Source of the DNA: an uncultured bacterium
GTDB taxonomy: Bacteria > Actinomycetota > Coriobacteriia > Coriobacteriales > Coriobacteriaceae
NCBI GenBank assembly: GCA_905215115.1
Contig: CAJMOP010000022.1
Coordinates: 1 to 23,736 of the forward strand
DNA length: 23,736 nucleotides
Direction: 5' to 3'
Below the pieces are notes generated by a model. The model had not been told where the DNA came from. It worked only from the letters and a program-made list of their open reading frames with translations, and searched no databases. Made by a program: the position numbers and the translations under genes. This document shows positions 1-8,493 of this stretch, one piece after another. Numbering within the stretch: position 1 is the first letter of the stretch; each line of letters begins with the position of its first letter.

Positions 1-1593
1 GTTGCGCGGCTTGTACAGCGCGCGCTGCATGCTGCGCAGAAGCAGCGTGTTGACGAGCGGTGCGTTGGCCGTACCGGCGGCAGCATCGACTGCAGCCTGC
101 AGCTCATCGGGACTCCCCAGGGCAATACCGGCAGCACGGCGATCGTCGATGATGCCAAGCTGCGCCAGCGCAACGGCGGCACCGTGCAGGCTATCGGGAC
201 TCGGATCCTCATGCACGCGATAGCAGGCCTCGATATCACGGTCTGCCAGCCACTCTGCAACGCACTCGTTGGCGAGCAGCATGGCTTCCTCGATAAGCGA
301 CGTGGCACACGAACGCTCACGCGCCACAATCTGCACGGGTACTCCGTCCTCGTCCAATAGAGCGCGAATCTCGGCCGTGTCAAAATCGACTGAGCCGCGG
401 ACGCGACGAATACGACGGCGAAGTTCGGCGAGTTCGTTGGCGGCGACAAGGAAATCGCCGAGGTCGACGTTATAGCCGCGAGCAGTTTCCTCGCACGCAA
501 GACCGCGCTCAAGCGCCTCCTCGCGCGAGGCCTCAGCAGCCGCAACATCCTCAGCGGCGCCTTCCAGCACCGAATACTCAACAGCGTCGGCACGCACCAG
601 CAGCGCCTCGGCGCCGTCATAGTCCATACGCACACGCGAGCGAATCACGCTGGGGTACGGATCGTAATGCCGCACGCGACCCTGCGCATCGAGCTCAATG
701 TCAACGGTAAACGCAAGACGGTCCTCGTCAGGGCGAAGCGAGCATAGGTCATTAGACAGGCGTTCGGGCAGCATGGGAAGCACGCGATCGGCCAGATACA
801 CCGATGTCGTACGATGGCGAGCCTCAAGATCGATATGCCCGTCCCAAGCCACATAGTGAGAAACGTCAGCGATATGCACACCCAGCTTGTAGCCACCCTC
901 GGGCGTGCGCTCAAGCGAAATGGCATCGTCAAAGTCGCGCGCGTCGACCGGGTCGATCGTGATGACAAAGCGGTCGCGCAGATCGCGGCGGAGCGGGTCC
1001 TTAAGCGCCGCGGACGCATCGAGCGAAAGCCCCTCGGCCTCGTCCAGCGCGGCCTCGGGATAGCTATCGGTATAGCCGTAACGCGCCATCACGTATTGAA
1101 CGCCCAAATCGGGCGCGTCATCTCCGCCAATGCGGCGTTCGATCGTCACGGTGCCCGATTCCAGGCGCGTCGGGTAGGTCAAAATGCGCGCGACAACGGC
1201 ATCACCCGGGTGGACGCCCAGACGATCCGCCGAGGTATCCTCGGGCAGAATGAAGAAGTCGGCCTTCAGGCGCGAATCGAGCGGCTCGATCACACCGAGC
1301 GGACCAGCGGTCTGGTACGTACCCACCACGCTTATGGCTGCGCGCTCAACCACGCCTTCGATCACGGCGCGCCGCTCACCGTGCGGGCTATTCTTAATGC
1401 TCACGGCAACGGTATCGCCATCCATGATCTCGCGCTTACCGCGGCCCATAACCTTGTAGTCGCCGCTCTCGGTTATGACATAGGCGCCATGCTCATGGAG
1501 CTGCACGCGCCCGGTCAGGCTCGGACGGCGTTCGCTGCGCACCGGCCCACGCTTATTGCGAGCACCGCGCTTATGCTTGTTATTGCGCCCCAT
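1..1593 (-). CDS. rnr: Ribonuclease R / RNase II family 3'-5' exoribonuclease (3' end beyond window)
   Basis: Processive 3'-5' exoribonuclease that degrades structured RNA and takes part in RNA quality control. The frame is open from an ATG at 1593 to the window edge (531 codons), so the C-terminus, including the S1 domain, is missing. The start is fixed by a strong AAGGAGG 6 nt upstream. A short N-terminal basic stretch leads into an OB/cold-shock-like region (about residues 17-70). The RNB catalytic domain carries the Asp cluster DPVDARDFDD at residues 214-223, followed by HIADVSHYV and LPERLSNDLCSL, typical of RNase R. It lies downstream of ftsEX, from which it is separated by an intrinsic terminator, so it probably has its own promoter. 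In related Gram-positives smpB often adjoins rnr; that would lie beyond the left edge (inference). Confidence 0.95.
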   Translation of the reverse strand, partial: MGRNNKHKRGARNKRGPVRSERRPSLTGRVQLHEHGAYVITESGDYKVMGRGKREIMDGDTVAVSIKNSPHGERRAVIEGVVERAAISVVGTYQTAGPLGVIEPLDSRLKADFFILPEDTSADRLGVHPGDAVVARILTYPTRLESGTVTIERRIGGDDAPDLGVQYVMARYGYTDSYPEAALDEAEGLSLDASAALKDPLRRDLRDRFVITIDPVDARDFDDAISLERTPEGGYKLGVHIADVSHYVAWDGHIDLEARHRTTSVYLADRVLPMLPERLSNDLCSLRPDEDRLAFTVDIELDAQGRVRHYDPYPSVIRSRVRMDYDGAEALLVRADAVEYSVLEGAAEDVAAAEASREEALERGLACEETARGYNVDLGDFLVAANELAELRRRIRRVRGSVDFDTAEIRALLDEDGVPVQIVARERSCATSLIEEAMLLANECVAEWLADRDIEACYRVHEDPSPDSLHGAAVALAQLGIIDDRRAAGIALGSPDELQAAVDAAAGTANAPLVNTLLLRSMQRALYKPRN

Positions 1594-1670
1594 GGCGCCT
1601 CCTTGCTATCGATGACGAACTCCAAAGAGTCTACCCAAATGATTCGCTTTCCTGCCGTCCCCTAGAGATC

Positions 1671-1704
1671 AAAAAACGGGCCGCCCCATAAGAGACGACC
1701 CGTT
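1671..1704 (-). terminator. Intrinsic terminator after ftsX
   Basis: On the minus strand a 13-bp stem (arms 1675-1687 and 1692-1704, three G-T wobbles) closes a TTAT loop and is followed by a run of six T. It sits 24 nt past the ftsX stop codon and separates ftsEX from rnr. Confidence 0.9.
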
Positions 1705-1728
1705 GGAAGGGATGAATTCCAGGCATGC

Positions 1729-2649
1729 CTACACGCGCAGGTAGCGGCGCATGGCTATGGCAGAACCAAAGAGACCGATAATCACACCGACCAGAATCAG
1801 CGCAGCATAGGTCACCAGGTAGTACTGCATCGGCAGGGCAAACGACATCCAGCCGATGCTCTCCTGCAAACGCGGAATCATCAGATTGCGCAGCAGCTCC
1901 AGAACGCCGATGGAAAGCAGCGAGCCCAAAATGGCCTGCAGTACGCCCTCGGTGATAAACGGGCCGCGAATGAAGCCGTTGCTGGCGCCGACCAGACGCA
2001 TAATCGCAATCTCACGACGACGCGCCGTGATGGACAGGCGAATCGTGTTGTTGATGAAGATGAATGCGATAAAGGTCAAAAGGCCAACGAGCACCACGGC
2101 GGCGATGCGGATGTAGTTGGTCACCTGGAACAGGCGGCTCACTTCCTCTTGGCCGTACAGCACGCTCGCGTTGACGTCGCCGTCATCCGCGATCTTCTGG
2201 AAGTCGGCGTTCTTCTTGAGCTTCTGGGCCGTGCTCTCGACCTTGGACGGATCGTCCATCTCAATTGCAAACGAAGCCGGCAGCGGGTTCTGGCCATCGA
2301 GCGCGCTCATGGTGGCGTCGGCGTTGCCCGACATCTTGCTCGTATACTCGGCCAGCGCGTCGTCCTTGTCCTTGTACGTCACGGACTTGACGTTGCTCCA
2401 CGTCTTGAGCTCAGCCTCAAAGGCCTGAACATCTGCCTGGTCGGCGTCATCGCTAATAAAGGCGTTGATGACGACCTGATCCTCGACGGTGCCGATCACG
2501 GAGTTCAGCATCGCGGAGCCCATGATGAACAGGCCGATGATAAACAGCGAAAGGAAGATCGTGATGACGGCGCCGAGCGAGGTAGTCCAGTTACGGAAGA
2601 AGTGACTGATTGCCTCTTTGAAGGAGTAGCCCACGTTAGTTGGTGCCAT
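1729..2649 (-). CDS. ftsX: Cell division ABC transporter permease FtsX
   Basis: Membrane partner of FtsE. Together they transmit a signal from the divisome across the membrane to activate peptidoglycan hydrolases. The product is 306 residues, the usual size. A first membrane segment (about 26-48) is followed by an extracytoplasmic domain (about 50-180) and three more membrane segments (about 183-206, 232-255 and 275-298). The FtsX/MacB-like core is visible around TARRREIAIMRLVGAS, the cytoplasmic loop. The start ATG lies inside the end of ftsE (14-nt overlap), with GGGGAGG 11 nt upstream, so translation is probably coupled. The gene ends with TAG just before a strong terminator. Confidence 0.96.
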   Translation of the reverse strand: MAPTNVGYSFKEAISHFFRNWTTSLGAVITIFLSLFIIGLFIMGSAMLNSVIGTVEDQVVINAFISDDADQADVQAFEAELKTWSNVKSVTYKDKDDALAEYTSKMSGNADATMSALDGQNPLPASFAIEMDDPSKVESTAQKLKKNADFQKIADDGDVNASVLYGQEEVSRLFQVTNYIRIAAVVLVGLLTFIAFIFINNTIRLSITARRREIAIMRLVGASNGFIRGPFITEGVLQAILGSLLSIGVLELLRNLMIPRLQESIGWMSFALPMQYYLVTYAALILVGVIIGLFGSAIAMRRYLRV

Positions 2650-3856
2650 AGTTGCCGTAACCTCCCCTCTCCTGGTCGCGGATAACGTGGCCGCCCTCGA
2701 GGGCGATCACGCGACGGTGCATGCTATCGACCATCTCGCGGTCGTGCGTGGCGACGATCACGGTGGTGCCGGTGCGGTTAATACGCTCGAGCAGCTTCAT
2801 GATGCCCAGCGAGATCGCCGGGTCGAGGTTACCCGTGGGCTCGTCGCAGATCAGCAGCGGCGGACGGTTGACCATAGCGCGGGCGACGGCGACGCGCTGC
2901 TGCTCGCCACCGGAAAGCTGGTCGGGCAGCGAGTCCATCTGATCGGCCAGACCGACCAGACGCAGCACCTCCGGCACCTGGCTGCGAATGACGCCCTTGG
3001 GCTTGCCGATGCACTGCAGGGCAAACGCCACGTTTTCGTAGGCGGTCTTTTGCGGCAGAAGCTTAAAGTCCTGGAACACGGCGCCAATCTGGCGGCGCAG
3101 GAACGGAACCTTGCGGTTCTTGATCTTCATGAGGTCCTGACCGGCAACCAAGATGCGGCCGCTCGTCGGCTTGACGTCGCGGTTGAGCGTCGACAGCAGC
3201 GTGGTCTTACCCGAGCCGGAATGACCGACCAGGAAGACGAACTCGCCCGGATAGATCTCAATGTTGATGTCGTCAAGTGCAGGCTTGTTGGGCTGTGCCG
3301 GATAGATCTTGGTGACATGCTCCATAAGGATGACGGGCTCGACACCGGCCTGCTTGGCCATCTTCTTGCGGCTGGCCTGCGGATCGATGGGCGCAAACAC
3401 CGACGTAAAATCGGGGTTGTTGAGCGCGTTATCGAGGCTTGCGACCTCGGCGGCCTGATCGCTCTCGACCACCGGGACAGCAGGCTGCGTGGGATCGGGA
3501 ATAGCGGCAAAGAGACCGGACTGCGCAGGCTGAGGAACCGGCGTCGCAGGGGCCATGGGGTCGGGAATGCCGGCCATGGTAGGCTGCGGCGTGGCGGCGC
3601 CAGCCTGAGGCTGCTCCACGCGAGCGGTCACGGCCTGAACGGGCTCAAAACCCGCCGTGCCGGAAAGCGCGACATCGCTGGTGGGATTGTAGGCAAAGGG
3701 ATCGGATGCCAGCTGTGCCTGATCTGCCGGCTGAGCGGGGGCCTGAGCAACAGGCTGGCCCTCTGAATCCGGAGTGGCGAAACGACTGCCCTGGACGCCC
3801 GTCTGCGTCTTGGGGGCATCATCGCCCGCACCGGAGGTACGGAAGTGGTTACCCAC
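2636..3856 (-). CDS. ftsE: Cell division ATP-binding protein FtsE with long N-terminal extension
   Basis: ATPase subunit of FtsEX. The canonical FtsE domain spans about residues 175-406: Walker A GHSGSGKTT at 211-219, signature LSGGEQQ at 314-320, Walker B LLICDEPTGN at 334-343, H-loop His371. FtsE is usually about 220-230 residues; this product is 406 because of roughly 175 extra N-terminal residues rich in Pro, Ala, Gln and Asp, with no recognisable domain and probably disordered. The start is GTG at 3856, supported by TAAGGAG five bases upstream; the internal ATG at residue 178 has no ribosome-binding site. The reading frame of the extension is uninterrupted. It overlaps ftsX by 14 nt. What the extension does is unknown. 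Confidence 0.94.
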   Translation of the reverse strand: MGNHFRTSGAGDDAPKTQTGVQGSRFATPDSEGQPVAQAPAQPADQAQLASDPFAYNPTSDVALSGTAGFEPVQAVTARVEQPQAGAATPQPTMAGIPDPMAPATPVPQPAQSGLFAAIPDPTQPAVPVVESDQAAEVASLDNALNNPDFTSVFAPIDPQASRKKMAKQAGVEPVILMEHVTKIYPAQPNKPALDDINIEIYPGEFVFLVGHSGSGKTTLLSTLNRDVKPTSGRILVAGQDLMKIKNRKVPFLRRQIGAVFQDFKLLPQKTAYENVAFALQCIGKPKGVIRSQVPEVLRLVGLADQMDSLPDQLSGGEQQRVAVARAMVNRPPLLICDEPTGNLDPAISLGIMKLLERINRTGTTVIVATHDREMVDSMHRRVIALEGGHVIRDQERGGYGNYGTN

Positions 3857-3901
3857 TGGTGCTCCTTATCGTCGTGCGTTTAAACTACATGAGCGCTTTG
3901 T

Positions 3902-3910
3902 ATTTTAGCA
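3902..3910 (-). promoter_or_regulatory. Candidate extended -10 promoter for ftsEX
   Basis: The minus strand reads TGCTAAAAT: a TGn extension plus a 5/6 match to TATAAT, about 45 nt before the ftsE GTG. No good -35 is visible at 17 nt. It lies between the ftsE start and the long palindrome at 3960-4087. Confidence 0.4.
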
Positions 3911-3959
3911 GCATTAGCTTTGCTGCACATAAGAAGCATGGCGGGGTTTGGGTCTCACC

Positions 3960-4087
3960 GGCCGGGCGCAGGGTTACCTCCCAAATCGTCCTCGCGCATG
4001 GCCGGCATTTGTCCTGCTCCTGCGGAGCTGCGGACAAACGCCGGCCTGCGCTGCGGAAAGATTTGGGAGGTAACCCTGCGCCCGGCC
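3960..4087. repeat. 128-nt long nested palindrome
   Basis: The arms 3960-3987 and 4060-4087 are exact reverse complements (28 of 28). Inside them 3996-4014 pairs with 4032-4050 with one bulge and one mismatch (core GGCCGGC..TTTGTCC), and the apex GCTCC-TGC-GGAGC is itself a hairpin. The whole element can fold into one rod. It lies in the 450-nt gap between the transketolase terminator and ftsE, has no T-run on either side, and contains no credible gene. It is probably a dispersed palindromic or miniature mobile repeat; copy number elsewhere cannot be seen from here. Confidence 0.85.
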
Positions 4088-4223
4088 TGCGGCTACTATG
4101 GGGCCGACGCACCAACTTGAGATGCTGCGCATACAAAGTTGGAAGGGTCTGAATTGCACTTTGTTAAGATGGGCCCGTTTCCCCATGGGAACTTTGCTTG
4201 GCAGGACTCTAATTTAAATTCAA

Positions 4224-4260
4224 CAAAAACAGGGGCGCCCTCTTTGGGGATGCCCCTGTT
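4224..4260 (-). terminator. Intrinsic terminator after the transketolase genes
   Basis: On the minus strand, arms AACAGGGGC and GCCCCTGTT (4252-4260 and 4228-4236) pair perfectly around an inner CCC/GGG region, followed by further T bases. It lies 46 nt past the stop codon of the C-terminal transketolase subunit. Confidence 0.88.
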
Positions 4261-4306
4261 CTGGCTTGGATGTGGTTGTTGAGACGATGCTTTGCCTCGT
4301 CTTGCC

Positions 4307-5248
4307 TTATGCCAAGAACTCCTTGGTGGTCGCCACGATGTTGGCGGCGTCCAGGCCGTACTTGTGCAGGAGCTCGGCACCCGGGCCGGACTCGCCGAAG
4401 GTGTCGTTGACGCCAATCTTCTTGAGCGGCGTCGGGCACTGCTCGCACAGAACATCGGCAACGGCGCTGCCCAGGCCACCGATCACGGAGTGCTCCTCGA
4501 CGGTCACGACGTGGCCGGTCTTGGTGGCGCTCTTGACGATCAGGTCGGCATCGATGGGCTTGATGGTGTGCATGTTGATGACCTCGGCATCGATGCCCTC
4601 GGCAGCAAGCTGCTCAGCGGCCTCGAGAGCCTCGCCGACCATCAGGCCGCAAGCGATGATGGTGACGTCGGCGCCCTCGCGCATGACGATGCCCTTGCCC
4701 ACCTCGAACTTGTAGGTCTCGGGGTCGTTGATGACCGGCGAGGCCAGACGGGCAAAGCGCATGTACACGGGGCCGTCGCACTCGTAGGCGGCGCGCGTCA
4801 CGGCACGAGCCTCCACGTCGTCGGCGGGAACGATAACGGTCATGCCGGGGATGACGCGCATGAGGGCGATATCCTCGCAGCACTGGTGCGTGGCGCCGTC
4901 CTCGCCCACCGAGATACCGGCGTGCGTGGCACCGATCTTAACGTTAAGGTGCGGATAGCCGATGGAGTTACGGACCTGCTCAAAGGCGCGGCCAGCGGCA
5001 AACATGGCAAAGGTGCTCGCGAAGGCGACGCGGCCGGTGGTCGCGATACCGGCGGCAACACCCATCAGGTTGCTCTCGGCAATGCCCACATCGAAGAAGC
5101 GGTCGGGGCAGGCTGCCTTAAACTTGCCGGTCTGCGTGGCGGCGGCCAGGTCGGCGTCGAGGACCACAAAGTCATCGTGCTCGTTGGCGAGCTCGACGAG
5201 GGCCTCGCCGTAGCTTACGCGCGTGGCGATTTTCTTGACGTCTGCCAT
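4307..5248 (-). CDS. Transketolase C-terminal subunit
   Basis: Second half of a two-polypeptide transketolase (313 residues). It provides the pyrimidine-binding domain and the C-terminal domain that complete the thiamine diphosphate active site for two-carbon transfer between sugar phosphates. Glu58 in FFDVGIAESN matches the catalytic glutamate that contacts the cofactor ring. GATHQCCEDIALMR and the C-terminal TVEEHSVIGGLGSA region are also typical. The frame is open further upstream, but the start at 5248 is supported by GGAGAGGAG 7 nt before the ATG and by a protein start (MADVKKIATR) conserved in this family. It begins one base after the stop of the N-terminal subunit, so the two are translated together. 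A terminator follows. Confidence 0.95.
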   Translation of the reverse strand: MADVKKIATRVSYGEALVELANEHDDFVVLDADLAAATQTGKFKAACPDRFFDVGIAESNLMGVAAGIATTGRVAFASTFAMFAAGRAFEQVRNSIGYPHLNVKIGATHAGISVGEDGATHQCCEDIALMRVIPGMTVIVPADDVEARAVTRAAYECDGPVYMRFARLASPVINDPETYKFEVGKGIVMREGADVTIIACGLMVGEALEAAEQLAAEGIDAEVINMHTIKPIDADLIVKSATKTGHVVTVEEHSVIGGLGSAVADVLCEQCPTPLKKIGVNDTFGESGPGAELLHKYGLDAANIVATTKEFLA

Positions 5249-5249
5249 C

Positions 5250-6080
5250 CTAGAGCTCCTCTCCGGCGGCCGTGAGCTCTGCCATGGCCTGCTCAAACTG
5301 TTCATCGTTGGGGGCCTTGCCGTGCCAACCCACCTGGTTCTCCATAAAGGAAACGCCCTTGCCCTTGGTGGTCTCGGCGATGATGGCGGTCGGCTGACCC
5401 TTGGTGGCGCGGGCCTCGGCAAAGGCGGCGCGGATCTGATCGAAATCGTTGCCGTCGGCGAGCTCCACCACGTGGAACTTGAAGGCGCGGAACTTGTCGG
5501 CGAGCGGCATGGGGTCGTTGACCTCCTCGACGGGGCCGTCGATCTGCAGGCCATTGTGGTCGACGATCACGCAGAGGTTGTCAAGCTGCTGGTTGCCGGC
5601 AAACATGGCAGCCTCCCAAACCTGGCCCTCCTCGCTCTCGCCGTCGCCCAGCAGGGCGTAGGTGCGATAGTCGTCGCCCCAGTGCTTGGCGGCAACGGAC
5701 ATGCCCACGGCGGCGGAGATGCCCTGGCCGAGCGAACCGGTGGACATATCGACGCCCGGGGTGTCGTTCATGTTGGGGTGACCTTGCAGGTGGCTGCCGA
5801 TGTGGCGCAGCGTCTCGAGATCCTCCTTGGGGAAGAATCCGCGCTCGGCGAGCACGGCGTACAGACCAGGCGCGCAATGACCCTTGGAAAGCACGAAGCG
5901 ATCGCGGTCGGCCTTGCGGGGGTCGGCCGGGTCGACGTTCATTTCCTCAAAGTACAGATAGGTCATGATGTCGGCAGCGCCGAGCGAACCGCCCGGATGG
6001 CCGGACTTGGCAGCGTGCACGCCGGTGACGATGCCCTTCCTTACCTCGTTGGCAACCTTTTTGAGCTCTTCGTCGCTCAT
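5250..6080 (-). CDS. Transketolase N-terminal subunit
   Basis: First half of the split transketolase (276 residues), carrying the pyrophosphate-binding domain for thiamine diphosphate. Visible elements are SGHPGG (His28), SKGH (His68), GHP (His101) and the cofactor/Mg motif from GDG (145-147) to Asn176 in VIVDHN. Single-chain transketolases are about 650 residues; here the activity is divided between this and the following gene, a common arrangement in anaerobic bacteria. The start ATG is preceded by AAAGGAAGG. It is the first gene of a two-gene operon. It likely serves the non-oxidative pentose phosphate pathway, supplying ribose and erythrose phosphates; an alternative substrate cannot be excluded. 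Confidence 0.95.
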   Translation of the reverse strand: MSDEELKKVANEVRKGIVTGVHAAKSGHPGGSLGAADIMTYLYFEEMNVDPADPRKADRDRFVLSKGHCAPGLYAVLAERGFFPKEDLETLRHIGSHLQGHPNMNDTPGVDMSTGSLGQGISAAVGMSVAAKHWGDDYRTYALLGDGESEEGQVWEAAMFAGNQQLDNLCVIVDHNGLQIDGPVEEVNDPMPLADKFRAFKFHVVELADGNDFDQIRAAFAEARATKGQPTAIIAETTKGKGVSFMENQVGWHGKAPNDEQFEQAMAELTAAGEEL

Positions 6081-6288
6081 TGTGCCTTCCTTTCATCCTC
6101 TTAAGACAAGATGCGCACGGCACGGAAAGGTAGTCCCAACACAGCCGCGATGCACGTACGTCATTCATTATGCTGGAAACTGGAAGCTTTACCAGAGTAT
6201 TTATCATTATTTGAACAATTGAGCAGGCAGAACCGCTGATGAAACGGTTTATCAATGTGAACGTCTTTTGGATGGAACGCAGTCGGCC

Positions 6289-7179
6289 CTACGCGTTAAT
6301 GTCCTTGAATCCCTCACCGAAGGTTTCCGTAACGTCGGCGACCGTCACAATGGCGTGAGGATCGCGCTCGCGCACGATCGTTTTGAGGGTGTTGAGCTCG
6401 CGGCGGCTCACAATGACCATGATCACCGGCTTCTCGGCGCCCGAGTACATGCCGGTCGCCTTAAACTTGGTGCAGCCGCGACCCAGGCCATACATGATGT
6501 CGGCCGCAATATCGGGAAACTTGTCCGAGATGATGAGTACCATACGGCGCCTGTTGCCGCCGTCGACCACGGCATCGATCACGTAACCGCTAATGACCAT
6601 CGAAAGGCCCGCATACAGCGCGTTTTCGACCGAGAAGACCGGGGCCGACAGCGCGCACACGGCAACGTCGATCGCCATGACGGTGGAGCCCACCGGTAGT
6701 GACGTATTGCGCGAGATAATCTGACCGATGGTGTCAGAGCCGCCAGTGTTGGCACCGGCGCGTAGCACCATGCCGTAGCCAATGCCCGTGATAATGCCGC
6801 CCCACATAGCGGGCAGCATCAGGTCGGCATGTGCCAGCGGCGCCACAAACGGAGCGAACAGGTCGGTGAAGAAGCCCAGCAGCACAAAGCCCGTCGCCGT
6901 CTGGACCACGTAGAACATGCCCCCCTCGCGCATAACGACCAGCAGCAGCAAGGCATTCATCACGATGGTTTGAATACCGACAGGCAGCGAGATGCCATGC
7001 GAGGCGCCGACCGCCTGGATAATCGTGGCGAGACCCGTAACGCCACCGGCAGCAAGGCCGTTAGGAATCAAAAACAGGTCGGTCGCAATAGCGGCCAGAG
7101 CGCACCCCAACATAATCTGGGGCAGGTCGTGAAAGAAGTTCATCGAAAGAATGCGCTTAATGTCCAGACGATATGCCAT
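6289..7179 (-). CDS. YitT/DUF161 family membrane protein with C-terminal DUF2179 domain
   Basis: Integral membrane protein of unknown transport role (296 residues). Five to six hydrophobic segments occupy about residues 12-200, with the family features GLAAGGVTGLA and GANTGGSDTIGQ. A soluble C-terminal DUF2179-type domain (about 215-285) contains TGMYSGAEKPVIMVIVSRRE. An in-frame ATG lies eight codons upstream, but the start at 7179 is preferred because GGGAGG stands just before it, while the upstream ATG falls inside a terminator stem. It is unusual that the prfB terminator ends right at this ribosome-binding site (see findings). No substrate is established for this family. Confidence 0.9.
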   Translation of the reverse strand: MAYRLDIKRILSMNFFHDLPQIMLGCALAAIATDLFLIPNGLAAGGVTGLATIIQAVGASHGISLPVGIQTIVMNALLLLVVMREGGMFYVVQTATGFVLLGFFTDLFAPFVAPLAHADLMLPAMWGGIITGIGYGMVLRAGANTGGSDTIGQIISRNTSLPVGSTVMAIDVAVCALSAPVFSVENALYAGLSMVISGYVIDAVVDGGNRRRMVLIISDKFPDIAADIMYGLGRGCTKFKATGMYSGAEKPVIMVIVSRRELNTLKTIVRERDPHAIVTVADVTETFGEGFKDINA

Positions 7180-7195
7180 GCTACCTCCCTCAAAA

Positions 7196-7219
7196 AAGCG
7201 CACCCAAACGGATGCGCTT
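7196..7219 (-). terminator. Terminator-like hairpin between prfB and yitT
   Basis: The minus strand has a 10-bp stem AAGCGCATCC / GGGTGCGCTT (one G-T) with a GTTT loop and six T, directly followed by the yitT ribosome-binding site GAGGGAGG. It can end prfB transcripts or act as a leader attenuator for yitT. Confidence 0.8.
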
Positions 7220-7264
7220 CGAACTTCTTGCTGTATTCGATTCTACCGATTCGCCGAACAAAAA

Positions 7265-7348
7265 CCACCCCTGCGCAGGGTTTGCTTTGGATACAAAACC
7301 ACCCTGCTCGGAGGGTTTTATCCATTTCCACATAAACCGGGCGGTTTA
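7265..7348. repeat. Cluster of small hairpins downstream of prfB
   Basis: Three short dyads follow each other: CCCTGCGCAGGG (7269-7280), ACCCT-GCTCGG-AGGGT (7301-7316) flanked by AAAACC on the left and TTTTA on the right, and TAAACCG-CC-CGGTTTA (7332-7347), which overlaps the prfB stop codon. The second has T-runs usable on both strands. Together with the hairpin at 7196-7219 they suggest multiple back-up terminators. Confidence 0.6.
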
Positions 7349-8493
7349 GGCAGATGGGGTCTCCGCGCCGGCATTGCCAGTGGCCCAACGATGGTAGCCA
7401 ATAACAAACGGGTCCAGGTCGCCATCGTCAAGAACGGCCTCGACATTGCTGGTCTCCACGCCCGAGCGCAAATCCTTGACCATCTGGTACGGGTAGAGCA
7501 CGTAACTGCGAATCTGGTTGCCAAAACCGATCGTGGTTTTGGGTCCGCGAATCTCATCGAGCGCCTCGGCGCGCTTCTCGAGCTCAATCTCGTACAGGCG
7601 AGCCTTGAGGATCTGCATGCACGCGGCCTTGTTCTGGATCTGGCTACGCTCGTTTTGGCAGGTAACCACAATGCCGCTGGGAAAATGCGTCACGCGCACG
7701 GCGGAGTCGGTGGTGTTGACGCCCTGACCGCCCGGGCCGCTCGCGTGGTACACGTCCACGCGGATGTCATCGGGGTTGATCTCGATGTCGATATCATCGG
7801 GCAGTACGGGAATGACCTCGACGCCGGCAAACGTGGTCTGGCGGCGCTTCTTGTCGTCGGTGGGGCTAATGCGCACCAAGCGGTGAACTCCGGCCTCGGC
7901 ACGAAGCATGCCAAAGGCATCCTTGCCTTCGACGGTAAAGGTCGCGCGATCGATGCCGATGACCTCAGCAGCGGGGCAGTCGTTAATCGTGACCTTCCAG
8001 CCGCGACGCTGGCAGTACTTCATGTACATCTTAAAGAGCATGAAGGTCCAGTCCTGGGCCTCCAGACCACCCTGTCCGGGCTTGATGGTCACAATGGCAT
8101 CGCCGTGATCGAACTCACCGGTAAACCAGCTCGAAAGCTCAAGCTCATCGATGGCACGGGCCAGGCGCTCAGCCGTGGCTGTAGCCTCCTCGCGAAGGGC
8201 GGCGGCATCGGGGTCATCCCCCATCTCCTCGGCAAGCTCCAGCGCGGCGCGGGCATCGGAAAGCTCGCCGCGCGCGTTGTCCACGGCAGCGATATCTTCC
8301 TTGGTGCGCGCGATTTCCTCCATGGTGGCACGGGCGGCGTCGGCGTCATCCCAAAAGCCGGGGGCCACGCTTTTGGCCTCGAGCTCGGTCACGCGCGTGC
8401 GCTTTTCGTCCAAGTGGAGATACGACTCGACCTCGCCGAGCCGGTCCGCAAACGCGTCCAGCTCGGCGGGCGTTACCTCTAAAGCCTCAGCCA

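Noticed and set aside
2687..3766. 359-codon plus-strand frame opposite ftsE
   Set aside because: Shadow of ftsE with no motif and no start signal.
3885..4186. Several small open frames across the 128-nt palindrome
   Set aside because: Frames on both strands give similar peptides because the DNA is an inverted repeat; no ribosome-binding sites.
4277..4300. AGACGA ... TCGTCT hairpin just after the C-terminal transketolase gene
   Set aside because: Short stem, no T-run; the stronger terminator at 4224-4260 explains termination.
6160..6200. Promoter of the transketolase operon (CATAAT on the minus strand, 6167-6172)
   Set aside because: The -10 is good but nothing like a -35 lies 16-18 nt upstream and there is no TGn extension; too weak to list.
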